Translations under genes and position numbers: made by a program
Notes under the pieces: model-generated
Seen by the model: only the letters and a program-made list of their open reading frames with translations
Database searches by the model: none
What the model was told of the DNA's origin: nothing
Assembly (NCBI GenBank): GCA_031554725.1
Contig: JAVBUZ010000131.1
Coordinates: 1-7,564, forward strand
Length of the DNA stretch: 7,564 bases
Origin: JAVBUZ01 sp031554725
GTDB taxonomy: Bacteria; Bacillota; Clostridia; Lachnospirales; Lachnospiraceae
Direction of reading: 5' to 3'
In this document: positions 1-5,732 of the stretch, piece after piece
Position numbering within the stretch: position 1 is the stretch's first letter
Layout of the letters: each line of letters opens with the position of its first letter

Positions 1-610
1 TTATTATTTTTTTAATCTTTGACTTTATTCGTTGCAGAGCATTATCTGTTGCCTTTTCATCTCTGCCAAGTATCTTTGCAATCTGCACATAGCTTAGTCC
101 TATAATATATAAATCTAAAACTTCATTTTCAAAGCCACTAAGCTCCTGCTCAATTTTCTTTTCCAAATCCTCAAGTGCTTCCTTTCCAATAAAAAGCTCT
201 TCTGGATTCTGTTCTTCTTTTCCAGAAAGTAAGTCTAACAATTCCTCTTCTTCTCCACCCTCCAAGGTATTGTTACTGCTATATAAGGAAATATAAGAAT
301 TAAGGGGATAATGCTTTTGCCTTCTAGATGCCTGTACCGCCTTATATATTTGTCTGCTGATACAAAGATCTGCAAAGGTATAAAAGCTTGCATCGCGTCC
401 CGCATCATAGTCCTTGATTGCTTTAAACAAGCCTATCATGCCCTCTTGAATCAAATCCTCGCTGTCTGCACCTAGAATATACATGGTGTTAGCTTTTTTA
501 CGAACCAGATTCTTATATTTGTTCATGATATATTCAGTTATGCTGTCTTCACCATCACGGATGCGATCAATTAGCACTTCATCCGATATAGTATCATAGC
601 TTTTATCCAT
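1..610 (-). CDS. sigH: RNA polymerase sporulation sigma factor SigH (3' end cut by window edge)
   Basis: I translated this from the minus strand starting at ATG 610-608. 203 codons are open and run off the left edge. It is a sigma-70 family factor of the SigH (Spo0H) type, which directs RNA polymerase to early sporulation and stationary-phase promoters. Region 2 spans about residues 8-100: EDLIQEGMIGLFKAI (51-65) is the core-binding part, and FYTFADLCISRQI (76-88) with ASRRQKHYPLNSY (94-106) follows the SigH pattern. An acidic linker (about 117-140) leads to region 4 with a helix-turn-helix, FENEVLDLYIIGLSYVQIA (160-178) and KATDNALQRIKSK (186-198). Bacillus SigH has a matching IDNALQR segment near its C-terminus, so only a few residues should be missing. 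It begins 25 nt after the rlmB stop, behind two weak AGGA motifs. It is the last visible gene of the T-box-led cluster. Many sigH genes also have their own promoter, but I saw no convincing one here. Confidence 0.93.
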   Translation of the reverse strand, partial: MDKSYDTISDEVLIDRIRDGEDSITEYIMNKYKNLVRKKANTMYILGADSEDLIQEGMIGLFKAIKDYDAGRDASFYTFADLCISRQIYKAVQASRRQKHYPLNSYISLYSSNNTLEGGEEEELLDLLSGKEEQNPEELFIGKEALEDLEKKIEQELSGFENEVLDLYIIGLSYVQIAKILGRDEKATDNALQRIKSKIKKII

Positions 611-635
611 GCATTTCCTATCCTTTACACTTCTC

Positions 636-1376
636 TTATAATAAACGTTGTCTTACAATCTCATATGCTAGTACGCCTGCTGCTACAGAAGCATTTAAAG
701 AATCAATATCACCCTTCATTGGTATTGATGCAATCATATCACAATTCTCTTTTACCAAGCGGCTTACTCCATCCCCTTCGTTTCCAATTACAAGACCAAT
801 TGGTCCCTTTAAGTTCAGCTGATACATAGTTGTCCCGCCCATATCTGCGCAGACAAACCATAGACCTTCTTTTTTAAGCTCTTCAATTGTTTTTGTAATG
901 TTTGTAACCTTGGCTACCGGTGTATAATTTAATGCACCTGCTGAAGTTCTAGCTACCGAAGCAGTTAAACCTACGGCTCTATTCTTGGGAATAATAACCC
1001 CATGCGCTCCTGCAAGATTGGCTGTACGTATAATAGCACCCAAATTATGTGGATCCTCAATGTTATCTAAGATAAAGATAAATGGCGCTTCACCCTTTTC
1101 CTTAGCCAAAGCTAAAATATCCTCTACCTCTGCATACTCATATGCCGCCGCATATGCAATAACACCCTGATGCTTGCCAGTCTCTGACATTTGATCCAAG
1201 CGTTCCTTTTCTACATATTTAATTAAGGTATCATGTTTTTTTGCTTCTCTTTTAATACTATTGATGGAACCATCCTGACAACCATCTAAAATAAATATCT
1301 TATCGATAGGCTTTCCTGCGCGATACGCTTCCATTACCGCATTTCTTCCTTCGATTGTTAATTCCTGATAACCCAT
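636..1376 (-). CDS. rlmB: 23S rRNA (guanosine-2'-O-)-methyltransferase RlmB, SpoU/TrmH family
   Basis: 246 residues, the usual length for the family. It is a SAM-dependent SPOUT (knotted) methyltransferase of the TrmH/SpoU type; RlmB methylates the ribose of a conserved G in the 23S rRNA peptidyl-transferase region. The N-terminal substrate-binding domain (about 1-80) starts with the IEGRNAV motif (8-14). The catalytic domain has motif 1, NIEDPHNLGAIIRTA (105-119), with the catalytic-type N and R; motif 2, GLVIGNEGDGVS (194-205); and motif 3, IPMKGDIDSLNASVAAG (218-234), which forms the SAM-binding knot. A GAGGAA ribosome binding site precedes ATG 1376. It starts 25 nt after the mrnC stop and lies 25 nt before sigH. 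TrmH-family members are easily confused (the Bacillus orthologue is YacO), but the position after mrnC supports RlmB. Confidence 0.93.
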   Translation of the reverse strand: MGYQELTIEGRNAVMEAYRAGKPIDKIFILDGCQDGSINSIKREAKKHDTLIKYVEKERLDQMSETGKHQGVIAYAAAYEYAEVEDILALAKEKGEAPFIFILDNIEDPHNLGAIIRTANLAGAHGVIIPKNRAVGLTASVARTSAGALNYTPVAKVTNITKTIEELKKEGLWFVCADMGGTTMYQLNLKGPIGLVIGNEGDGVSRLVKENCDMIASIPMKGDIDSLNASVAAGVLAYEIVRQRLL

Positions 1377-1400
1377 TCTTCCTCTTTTCTGCAGGTGGCA

Positions 1401-1841
1401 CTATATGTCCATCTGAACCTTTTCTATGGCTAGTACCACTATTTCTAGCACTCTTTCCATGTTATCCTGTAAATATAAATATCCCAACAAAGCCTCAAAA
1501 CCTGTCGCCTTTCGGTAATCACCGATTGATGCATTTTTCGCTGATGTATAGGATTTGGCATTTCTTCCTCTTTTATATACCGCTTGCTCTTCGTCTGTAA
1601 GAAGGTCGAAAACAGCTTCTGCCATGCTTGCTTGTGTCTCGGCCTTTACATACCTTGTGGTCTTCTTATGTAATTGGTTAGCGGCCTGATTGGCTCTTTC
1701 TACCACCACTGTACGAATAATTAAATCATAAATGCTATCGCCAATATATGCAAGGGTTAAAGGTGAATATGCTCGCACATCCACCTTCTCACATGAAAAT
1801 GTTTCTTTAATCTGATTTAAAAGACTTAAGCTCTTTTCCAC
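1401..1841 (-). CDS. mrnC: Mini-ribonuclease III
   Basis: 146 residues from a GTG start. It is an RNase III catalytic domain without the double-stranded RNA-binding domain, as in Bacillus MrnC (YazC), which matures the ends of 23S rRNA precursor in the cytoplasm. The first metal-binding/catalytic motif is LAYIGDSIYDLIIR (30-43, D35). The second is KATGFEALLGYLYLQ (111-125, E116). A basic stretch, YKRGRNAKSYTSAKNA (89-104), lies between them as in the family. The start is GTG 1841-1839, overlapping the end of cysS by 16 nt in another frame. A GAGGG ribosome binding site inside cysS lies about 7 nt upstream, and no ATG near the N-terminus would keep the domain whole. The overlap suggests translational coupling to cysS. 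Next to rlmB, it forms a small rRNA maturation pair. Confidence 0.93.
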   Translation of the reverse strand: MEKSLSLLNQIKETFSCEKVDVRAYSPLTLAYIGDSIYDLIIRTVVVERANQAANQLHKKTTRYVKAETQASMAEAVFDLLTDEEQAVYKRGRNAKSYTSAKNASIGDYRKATGFEALLGYLYLQDNMERVLEIVVLAIEKVQMDI

Positions 1842-3235
1842 TTTACGCCCTCACGTGTATCTTCCAATACAATACCTTTTGCGAGTAACTCGTCACGAAT
1901 CTCATCTGCTCTTTGGAAATTTCTTTCCTTTCTAGCCTCCTGACGCTGTTTGATTAGCTCTTCAATATCCGTGTCTAAAATTTCCGCTTGCTTTTCTACT
2001 ACTAAGCCACAAATATCTGCTAAGACCTTTATCTTATTTAAAAGCTCTTGTAAAAATTCCTTGCTCTTTTTAGAGTCTGCTTGTGTATTCGTGTATTTTA
2101 CTAATTCAAAAATAGCAGATAAGGCGTCTGCTGTATTAAAGTCATCTTCCATAGCTTCTTCAAACTTTGTTACGAAGCTATTTGCCTCCACAAGCATTTC
2201 ACCTTCGCTTTCCGTTAACACATCCACCGTAGACTCTGCTAATAAATATTTTAGATTCTCAACGCTTGTAAGAATACGCTCATAGCCATTTTTTGCCGCA
2301 TCCATCAGCTCTGCACTAAAATTGAGCTGACTTCTATAATGAGCCGAAAGCATGAAAAAGCGTAAAATCTGAAGATCATACTTTTCTGCAATATCTCTTA
2401 CTGTAAAGAAGTTTCCTAAAGATTTTGACATCTTTTTATTATCAATATTCAAAAAAGCATTGTGCATCCAATACTTAGCAAATTCTTTACCATTTGCTGC
2501 CTCTGACTGTGCAATCTCATTTTCATGATGTGGGAATACTAAATCCTCTCCCCCCGCATGGATATCGATTTGTTCGCCAAGATATTTTTTGCTCATAACA
2601 GAACATTCAATATGCCAGCCTGGACGTCCATTGCACCATGGAGATTCCCAATAAGGCTCGCCATCTTTTTTAGGCTTCCACAAAACAAAGTCTAAGGAAT
2701 CCTCTTTTTGATGTTCTCCCGATACTAACAAGGAACGATTTCCACCTTGCAAATCATCTAGATTTTTATGTGATAATTTTCCATACTCTTTAAAGCTTCT
2801 GGTTCTAAAATATACCGTTCCATCTTCTGCTGCATAAGCATAACCTTTTTCTATTAGGTCACCTATCATATCTAGCATACCACATATTTCTTCTGTGGCT
2901 AATGGATGCATGGTTGCTGGCTTAACATTTAATGCTGCCATATCCTTTTTGCATTCTTCAATATAGCGCTGAGAAATAACAGAAGCTTCTACACCTTCTT
3001 CTACAGCCTTTTTAATAATTTTATCATCCACATCTGTAAAGTTTGATACATAGTTTACTTCCAGCCCTTTATACTCCATATAACGGCGTACGGTGTCAAA
3101 GACAATCATCGGTCTTGCGTTTCCGATGTGAATCAAATTGTACACGGTAGGACCGCATACATACATTTTTACTTTGCCAGGCTCTAAGGGAATAAAGTCC
3201 TCTTTTTTCTTTGTCAAGGTATTATATATTTTCAT
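1826..3235 (-). CDS. cysS: Cysteinyl-tRNA synthetase
   Basis: Class I aminoacyl-tRNA synthetase that charges tRNA-Cys; about 469 residues, normal for the family. Numbering is from ATG 3235. The Rossmann fold carries C27 in KMYVCGPTVY, the HIGN signature (36-39), C211 in WHIECSVMS, and H236 and E240 in FPHHENE. These four are the Zn(II) ligands known in the E. coli enzyme. KMSKS is at 268-272, followed by the helical anticodon-binding region. Two in-frame starts exist. ATG 3250 overlaps the cysE stop and has AAGG directly abutting it, too close to work well. ATG 3235 has GGAG about 9 nt upstream and gives MKIYNTLT, where family members normally begin, so I prefer 3235. It is under the Cys T-box together with cysE, and its 3' end overlaps mrnC. 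Confidence 0.96.
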   Translation of the reverse strand: MKIYNTLTKKKEDFIPLEPGKVKMYVCGPTVYNLIHIGNARPMIVFDTVRRYMEYKGLEVNYVSNFTDVDDKIIKKAVEEGVEASVISQRYIEECKKDMAALNVKPATMHPLATEEICGMLDMIGDLIEKGYAYAAEDGTVYFRTRSFKEYGKLSHKNLDDLQGGNRSLLVSGEHQKEDSLDFVLWKPKKDGEPYWESPWCNGRPGWHIECSVMSKKYLGEQIDIHAGGEDLVFPHHENEIAQSEAANGKEFAKYWMHNAFLNIDNKKMSKSLGNFFTVRDIAEKYDLQILRFFMLSAHYRSQLNFSAELMDAAKNGYERILTSVENLKYLLAESTVDVLTESEGEMLVEANSFVTKFEEAMEDDFNTADALSAIFELVKYTNTQADSKKSKEFLQELLNKIKVLADICGLVVEKQAEILDTDIEELIKQRQEARKERNFQRADEIRDELLAKGIVLEDTREGVKWKRA

Positions 3236-3239
3236 TTTC

Positions 3240-3929
3240 CTATTCTCCATCCTTTTGCATTTCTACTTTCTTAAGCATTTGCTTCATGTTAGCCTCCAGC
3301 TCCAATACTCGATTGGTAAGCTCAGCATTTTCATGCTGCAAACAAGACAAGTCTTCTTTTACTGGATCAGGCAAATCTACCTGATTCATTTCCTCATATG
3401 TTAGTGACTTGTTATTTCTTTTTACAACTCTACCCGGAACACCCACCACGGTAGAATTTGGAGGAACCTCTTCCAAAACTACACTTCCAGCTCCAATCTT
3501 TGAGTTGGCACCTATAGTAAAGGATCCTAACACCTTCGCTCCCGCACTAATCATAACATTGTCTTCTATGGTCGGATGTCTCTTTCCATGTTCTTTACCC
3601 GTTCCTCCAAGGGTTACCCCTTGATATAAGGTTACATTATTTCCAATTATAGCGGTCTCGCCTATAATTACGCCATTTCCGTGATCAATAAAAAATCCTT
3701 TTCCAATTTGTGCACCTGGATGAATCTCTATTCCTGTCTTTCTTACTCCACGCTGTGATACCCACCTAGCCAAAAAATAATGCCCACTTTTATAGAGCTT
3801 GTGTGCCATTCGATAATGTAGCATCACCTTGAAGCTTGGATACAAAAACACTTCCAAGGAGGAGTGTATTGCTGGATCTCTTTCTCTTATAACACGTATT
3901 TCTTCTTTTATATTGCTTACAAATCCCAT
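3240..3929 (-). CDS. cysE: Serine O-acetyltransferase
   Basis: 229 residues. It transfers acetyl from acetyl-CoA to L-serine, giving O-acetylserine for cysteine synthesis. A short N-terminal helical domain (about 1-60) precedes a left-handed beta-helix of hexapeptide repeats (about 66-168), visible as IHPGAQIGKG, VIIGETAIIGNNV and KVLGSFTIGANSKIGAGS. Active-site motifs are IDHGNGVIIGET (81-92, D82 and H83) and GKRHPTIED (115-123, H118). The N-terminal domain is short, as in the Firmicutes class rather than E. coli. The C-terminus (about 188-225, DPVKEDLSCLQHENAELTNR onward) is heptad-rich and probably a coiled coil, which is longer than I would expect and may affect oligomerisation or partner binding. 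A GGAGG site sits just before ATG 3929, immediately after the T-box terminator. It is first in the cluster; its stop lies 4 nt before the preferred cysS start. Confidence 0.95.
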   Translation of the reverse strand: MGFVSNIKEEIRVIRERDPAIHSSLEVFLYPSFKVMLHYRMAHKLYKSGHYFLARWVSQRGVRKTGIEIHPGAQIGKGFFIDHGNGVIIGETAIIGNNVTLYQGVTLGGTGKEHGKRHPTIEDNVMISAGAKVLGSFTIGANSKIGAGSVVLEEVPPNSTVVGVPGRVVKRNNKSLTYEEMNQVDLPDPVKEDLSCLQHENAELTNRVLELEANMKQMLKKVEMQKDGE

Positions 3930-3943
3930 TGTAAACCTCCATT

Positions 3944-3982
3944 AAAAAAGGATAAATTCTCTCAAAAGAGACGAATTTATCC
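3944..3982 (-). terminator. Intrinsic terminator of the Cys T-box
   Basis: On the minus strand a perfect 10-bp stem, GGATAAATTC (3982-3973) with GAATTTATCC (3959-3950), plus inner TCTC/GAGA pairs around a TTTT loop, is followed by six T residues (3949-3944). The first two bases of the stem overlap the last two of the T-box sequence, so terminator and antiterminator are mutually exclusive, as expected for a T-box. Confidence 0.92.
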
Positions 3983-4206
3983 GCGGTTCCACTCTTGTTA
4001 GAGGCTTTAGGCCTCTCACTTAATCCCTTAACGCGGGGTACGGATTATGATACTATCCCTTCATATAGGTTTCCCATAATCAGCTCACAAATGCACTTCT
4101 TCTATATTCCAATCAAGACGCTTTCAGCCGCTGGCAATCTCTCTCTGTTATTTTTCTATAGAATACTCTCTTTGCTCAATGCTTCTATTTTATAGACTTC
4201 TTCATA
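3944..4206 (-). promoter_or_regulatory. T-box leader, tRNA-Cys responsive (UGC specifier)
   Basis: On the minus strand this leader precedes cysE. The T-box sequence AAGAGTGGAACCGCGG is at 3996-3981, including the UGGN element that pairs with the tRNA 3' end. Stem I is recognisable: AGUA at 4167-4164, the helix UUCUAUA (4163-4157) with UAUAGAA (4106-4100), then GAAG followed by UGC at 4095-4093 and A at 4092. This is where a specifier codon and its following purine sit, and UGC is a Cys codon. A small GAGGC/GCCTC hairpin lies at about 4001-4017. Established mechanism: uncharged tRNA-Cys stabilises the antiterminator and allows transcription into cysE-cysS. The gene content (Cys synthesis and Cys charging) agrees with the specifier. 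The 5' end is an estimate from the promoter. Confidence 0.93.
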
Positions 4207-4212
4207 TATCAC

Positions 4213-4241
4213 ATCATATGCAAAAGAGCGCTCTTTGTCAA
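4213..4241 (-). promoter_or_regulatory. Sigma-A promoter of the T-box / cysE-sigH cluster
   Basis: On the minus strand, TTGACA (4241-4236) is separated by 17 bp from TATGAT (4218-4213). This is a full -35 match and five of six at -10, lying just upstream of the T-box stem I and starting 19 bp after the ispF stop. Transcription should begin near 4206. The spacer contains a 14-bp perfect palindrome, listed separately. Confidence 0.85.
4223..4236. repeat. Perfect 14-bp palindrome inside the T-box promoter spacer
   Basis: AAAGAGCGCTCTTT occupies most of the 17-bp spacer and touches the -35. A protein bound here would block RNA polymerase, so it may be an operator. Alternatively, as RNA from ispF readthrough it could form a weak 5-bp hairpin with a GCGC loop and a T run, a poor terminator. 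I recognise no regulator for it. Confidence 0.45.
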
Positions 4242-4259
4242 CACTTTTCCATGTTCCAC

Positions 4260-4799
4260 TCAGGATTTTGAACATCCTGAACAGCCTGCACATTTATCTG
4301 CTGTAACGTCATCTGAATATAGATTATATGGGCTTGTTAGCATGCAAATCGCTTGTGAAGATATTCCTTCTCCACTTCCAGTAAAGCCTAAGCCTTCTTC
4401 CGTGGTTGCCTTAATATTTACCTGCATAATATCAATGCCTAGGGCATCAGCAACATTTTGACGCATAGTATCAATGTATGGACGCATCTTTGGTGCCTGC
4501 GCAATAATTGTTGCATCAATATTTTCAATCAGATAGCTATTCTCTTCCAAAAGCTTTCCCACTTGTTCTAAAAGCTTTATCGAAGAAGCACCTTTATAGG
4601 CGGGATCTGTATCTGGAAAATGCTTGCCAATATCGCCTAAAGCTGCTGCACCCAAAAGTGCATCCGAAATAGCATGTAAAAGCACATCTGCATCCGAATG
4701 GCCCAGTAAGCCTTTCTCATAAGGAATCTTTACTCCTCCAACAATTAAATCTCTATCTTCCACTAACTTGTGAACGTCATATCCCATTCCAACTCGCAT
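4260..4799 (-). CDS. ispF: 2-C-methyl-D-erythritol 2,4-cyclodiphosphate synthase with Cys-rich C-terminal tail
   Basis: MEP pathway enzyme that cyclises CDP-methylerythritol 2-phosphate to MEcPP, releasing CMP, on the way to isoprenoid precursors. Normally a cytoplasmic trimer. The first 156 or so residues are a standard IspF: D8 and H10 in GYDVHKL and H42 in LLHAISD are the metal ligands, GHSDAD (33-38) and FPDTDP (61-66) line the active site, and KATTEEGLGFTGSGEGI (130-146) is the signature near the CDP site. The family usually ends around residue 157. Here about 22 residues follow, ending KCAGCSGCSKS, with cysteines at 170, 173 and 176 (CxxCxxC). ATG 4799 follows AGAGGT by 7 nt and is 13 nt after the upstream stop, so it is cotranscribed with the nicotinamidase-type gene. 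ispD is not adjacent, unlike in Bacillus. Confidence 0.95.
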   Translation of the reverse strand: MRVGMGYDVHKLVEDRDLIVGGVKIPYEKGLLGHSDADVLLHAISDALLGAAALGDIGKHFPDTDPAYKGASSIKLLEQVGKLLEENSYLIENIDATIIAQAPKMRPYIDTMRQNVADALGIDIMQVNIKATTEEGLGFTGSGEGISSQAICMLTSPYNLYSDDVTADKCAGCSGCSKS

Positions 4800-4812
4800 A
4801 ATTTACCTCTTT

Positions 4813-5316
4813 CTATTTCACATTAATCTGACACATTTTCATAGTTTCTAAAGCTGCCGCATGTGTACTTGGTGTTACCCCAGCACAGCAACTTCCATCC
4901 ACGCTAATTGGCACATCTGGAAAAGTTGCTTTTAAAATCAGTGCATTTGATACTACACAGATGTCTGTGCAAAGACCTACCAATTCAATTTCATCAAAAG
5001 ACATATCCTTCCAATCTACAAAGCCAAAGGTTGGTTTGTCAATGTACTTACATCCTGGAACCTCCAAACCTTCTGCTATGTTCCAACCGTCTGTACCTAA
5101 AATACAGTGCTCTACAGGTAAGTTCTTTCCTTCACTAGTTTCAAGATAATTTTCTTTATGGGTATCTCTAGTAAATATAATTTCATCACCACGGTCTTGG
5201 TACTGCGCAATTTTCTTTTTTACGTTTTCTACTATTGCCCGAGCTTCCTTGGTTCCTAGAGAGCCATCTATAAAATCGTTTTGCATATCTACTACGATAA
5301 GGGTTTTGTTTGCCAT
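4813..5316 (-). CDS. pncA: Nicotinamidase / isochorismatase-family cysteine hydrolase
   Basis: 167 residues; cytoplasmic alpha/beta cysteine hydrolase. The catalytic triad typical of nicotinamidases is visible: D10 in VVDMQNDF, K94 in DKPTFG, and C120 in GLCTDICVVS (114-123). The metal-ligand pattern is D51 and H53 in TRDTH, and H70 in PVEHC, as in archaeal PncA. The C-terminal GSCCAGVTPSTHAAALETM (141-159) is characteristic of the family. The likely reaction is nicotinamide to nicotinate plus ammonia, for NAD salvage. The metal-binding set favours nicotinamidase over isochorismatase, but substrate cannot be proved from sequence. ATG 5316 is preceded by AGGAG about 9 nt upstream. Its leader is long and structured, and its promoter overlaps an inverted repeat. 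ispF follows 13 nt downstream; no metabolic link between the two is evident. Confidence 0.85.
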   Translation of the reverse strand: MANKTLIVVDMQNDFIDGSLGTKEARAIVENVKKKIAQYQDRGDEIIFTRDTHKENYLETSEGKNLPVEHCILGTDGWNIAEGLEVPGCKYIDKPTFGFVDWKDMSFDEIELVGLCTDICVVSNALILKATFPDVPISVDGSCCAGVTPSTHAAALETMKMCQINVK

Positions 5317-5337
5317 TTTCTTTTTCTCCTAGCTTTA

Positions 5338-5431
5338 AATAAGGTTAAGTTATTGTTCATTAGAATACCTTCATGATGCTATACAAGAAGTAAAGTTCCT
5401 TCGGACAGCCTTATTAACATTTTCTAATGAA
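5338..5431 (-). promoter_or_regulatory. Structured leader RNA of the pncA-ispF operon, type unknown
   Basis: On the minus strand a perfect 10-bp helix is possible between 5431-5422 (TTCATTAGAA) and 5365-5356 (TTCTAATGAA), closing a 56-nt interior with smaller helices (GCUGU/AUAGC and GAAG/CUUC). A 7-bp partner pair, AATAAGG (5415-5409) and CCTTATT (5344-5338), interleaves with the closing helix. The two must therefore form a pseudoknot or exclude one another, ending just upstream of the ribosome binding site. The architecture suggests a cis-acting RNA, but I recognise no riboswitch class and see no U-run terminator. Base pairing was read by eye. Confidence 0.4.
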
Positions 5432-5469
5432 ACAGTAATATTATACCTTCATATTACTGTAATCTACAA
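5432..5469 (-). promoter_or_regulatory. pncA-ispF promoter overlapped by a 10-bp inverted repeat (candidate operator)
   Basis: On the minus strand TTGTAG (5469-5464), an 18-bp spacer and a perfect TATAAT (5445-5440) form a promoter with a start site near 5433. A perfect inverted repeat, ACAGTAATAT (5432-5441) and ATATTACTGT (5451-5460), separated by 9 bp, straddles the -10. Its position would let a dimeric repressor block initiation. I cannot assign the regulator; a nicotinate- or NAD-linked repressor would suit the gene, but that is inference. Confidence 0.6.
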
Positions 5470-5501
5470 GTATAAACATCGCAAATGATAAATAAACTGC
5501 A

Positions 5502-5530
5502 TTGACACAAAAAGAAACATATCATATAAT
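5502..5530 (+). promoter_or_regulatory. Consensus sigma-A promoter of the antisense small RNA
   Basis: TTGACA (5502-5507), a 17-bp spacer and TATAAT (5525-5530) match the consensus at all twelve positions. No open reading frame with a ribosome binding site follows, and a terminator lies about 65-95 bp downstream, so the promoter should make a short, abundant non-coding RNA starting near 5537. Confidence 0.85.
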
Positions 5531-5536
5531 ATTTTT

Positions 5537-5631
5537 ATAAAAGTGCTACCGTAAAGCAGAACGGTCGCCCTGAAATTAAATGACTACAAAAAGTAACTGT
5601 CAAGTTTCCAGGCTCGGACAGTTATTTTTTT
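5537..5631 (+). ncRNA. Candidate antitoxin antisense RNA of a type I toxin-antitoxin locus
   Basis: An RNA of about 95 nt is bounded by a perfect promoter and a strong intrinsic terminator. It converges on the small peptide gene of the opposite strand. The two transcripts overlap across the shared terminator, so this RNA is fully complementary to the last 45 or so nt of the peptide mRNA, including its stop codon. The 5' part can form a hairpin, ACCGU (5549-5553) with ACGGU (5561-5565). The stretch CUACCGUA (5546-5553) is also complementary to UACGGUAG in the peptide mRNA leader (5820-5813). These are the features of antitoxin RNAs in par/Fst- and txpA/bsrG-type systems. Transcription and function are inferred; both ends are estimates. 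Confidence 0.65.
5587..5631. terminator. Bidirectional terminator shared by small RNA and toxin-like mRNA
   Basis: An 8-bp perfect stem, TAACTGTC (5594-5601) with GACAGTTA (5617-5624), has seven T residues on the plus side (5625-5631). Five A residues precede it (5588-5592) and become a U run on the minus strand. It can thus end the plus-strand small RNA and the minus-strand peptide mRNA. The TAA stop of the peptide gene (5624-5622) lies within the stem. Confidence 0.85.
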
Positions 5632-5732
5632 GCATTTTTTCCATTTTCATAACCTAGTTTATACGCAGCACCACAAATAATACTTGCGATTGCTACTATG
5701 TAATATACTGATTGTAGTGAAATTGTTATCAT
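5622..5732 (-). CDS. Small hydrophobic peptide, candidate type I (holin-like) toxin
   Basis: A 36-residue peptide, MITISLQSVYYIVAIASIIC followed by a GAAYKLGYENGKNAKK tail. Residues about 5-23 form one likely membrane helix, and the C-terminus carries lysines at 25, 32, 35 and 36. A short hydrophobic segment with a basic tail is typical of type I toxins that insert in the membrane. ATG 5732 is preceded by GAGGAGGT, spaced about 10 nt. The leader is about 105 nt, unusually long for so small a gene, and contains CCTCC (5806-5802), complementary to the GGAGG site. The stop codon lies inside the shared terminator. I recognise no exact family; it resembles annotated holin-like toxins only in general character. 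A small membrane protein of other function is possible, but the convergent small RNA makes a toxin the best guess. Confidence 0.7.
   Translation of the reverse strand: MITISLQSVYYIVAIASIICGAAYKLGYENGKNAKK

Noticed and set aside
985..1170. Plus-strand open frame inside rlmB
   Set aside because: It lies antisense to the conserved SPOUT motifs, has no ribosome binding site and looks like a shadow.
3236..3250. Upstream ATG of cysS at 3250
   Set aside because: The nearest AAGG abuts the ATG, and five extra residues precede the family's normal N-terminus. ATG 3235 is better placed. It remains a possible annotated start.
3995..4195. Plus-strand open frame opposite the T-box
   Set aside because: The region is fully explained by the T-box leader on the minus strand, and no start signal is seen.
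4223..4241. ispF terminator at the palindrome
   Set aside because: With a 4-base loop only 5 bp of AT-rich stem remain and the T run is short. ispF transcripts may read into the T-box.
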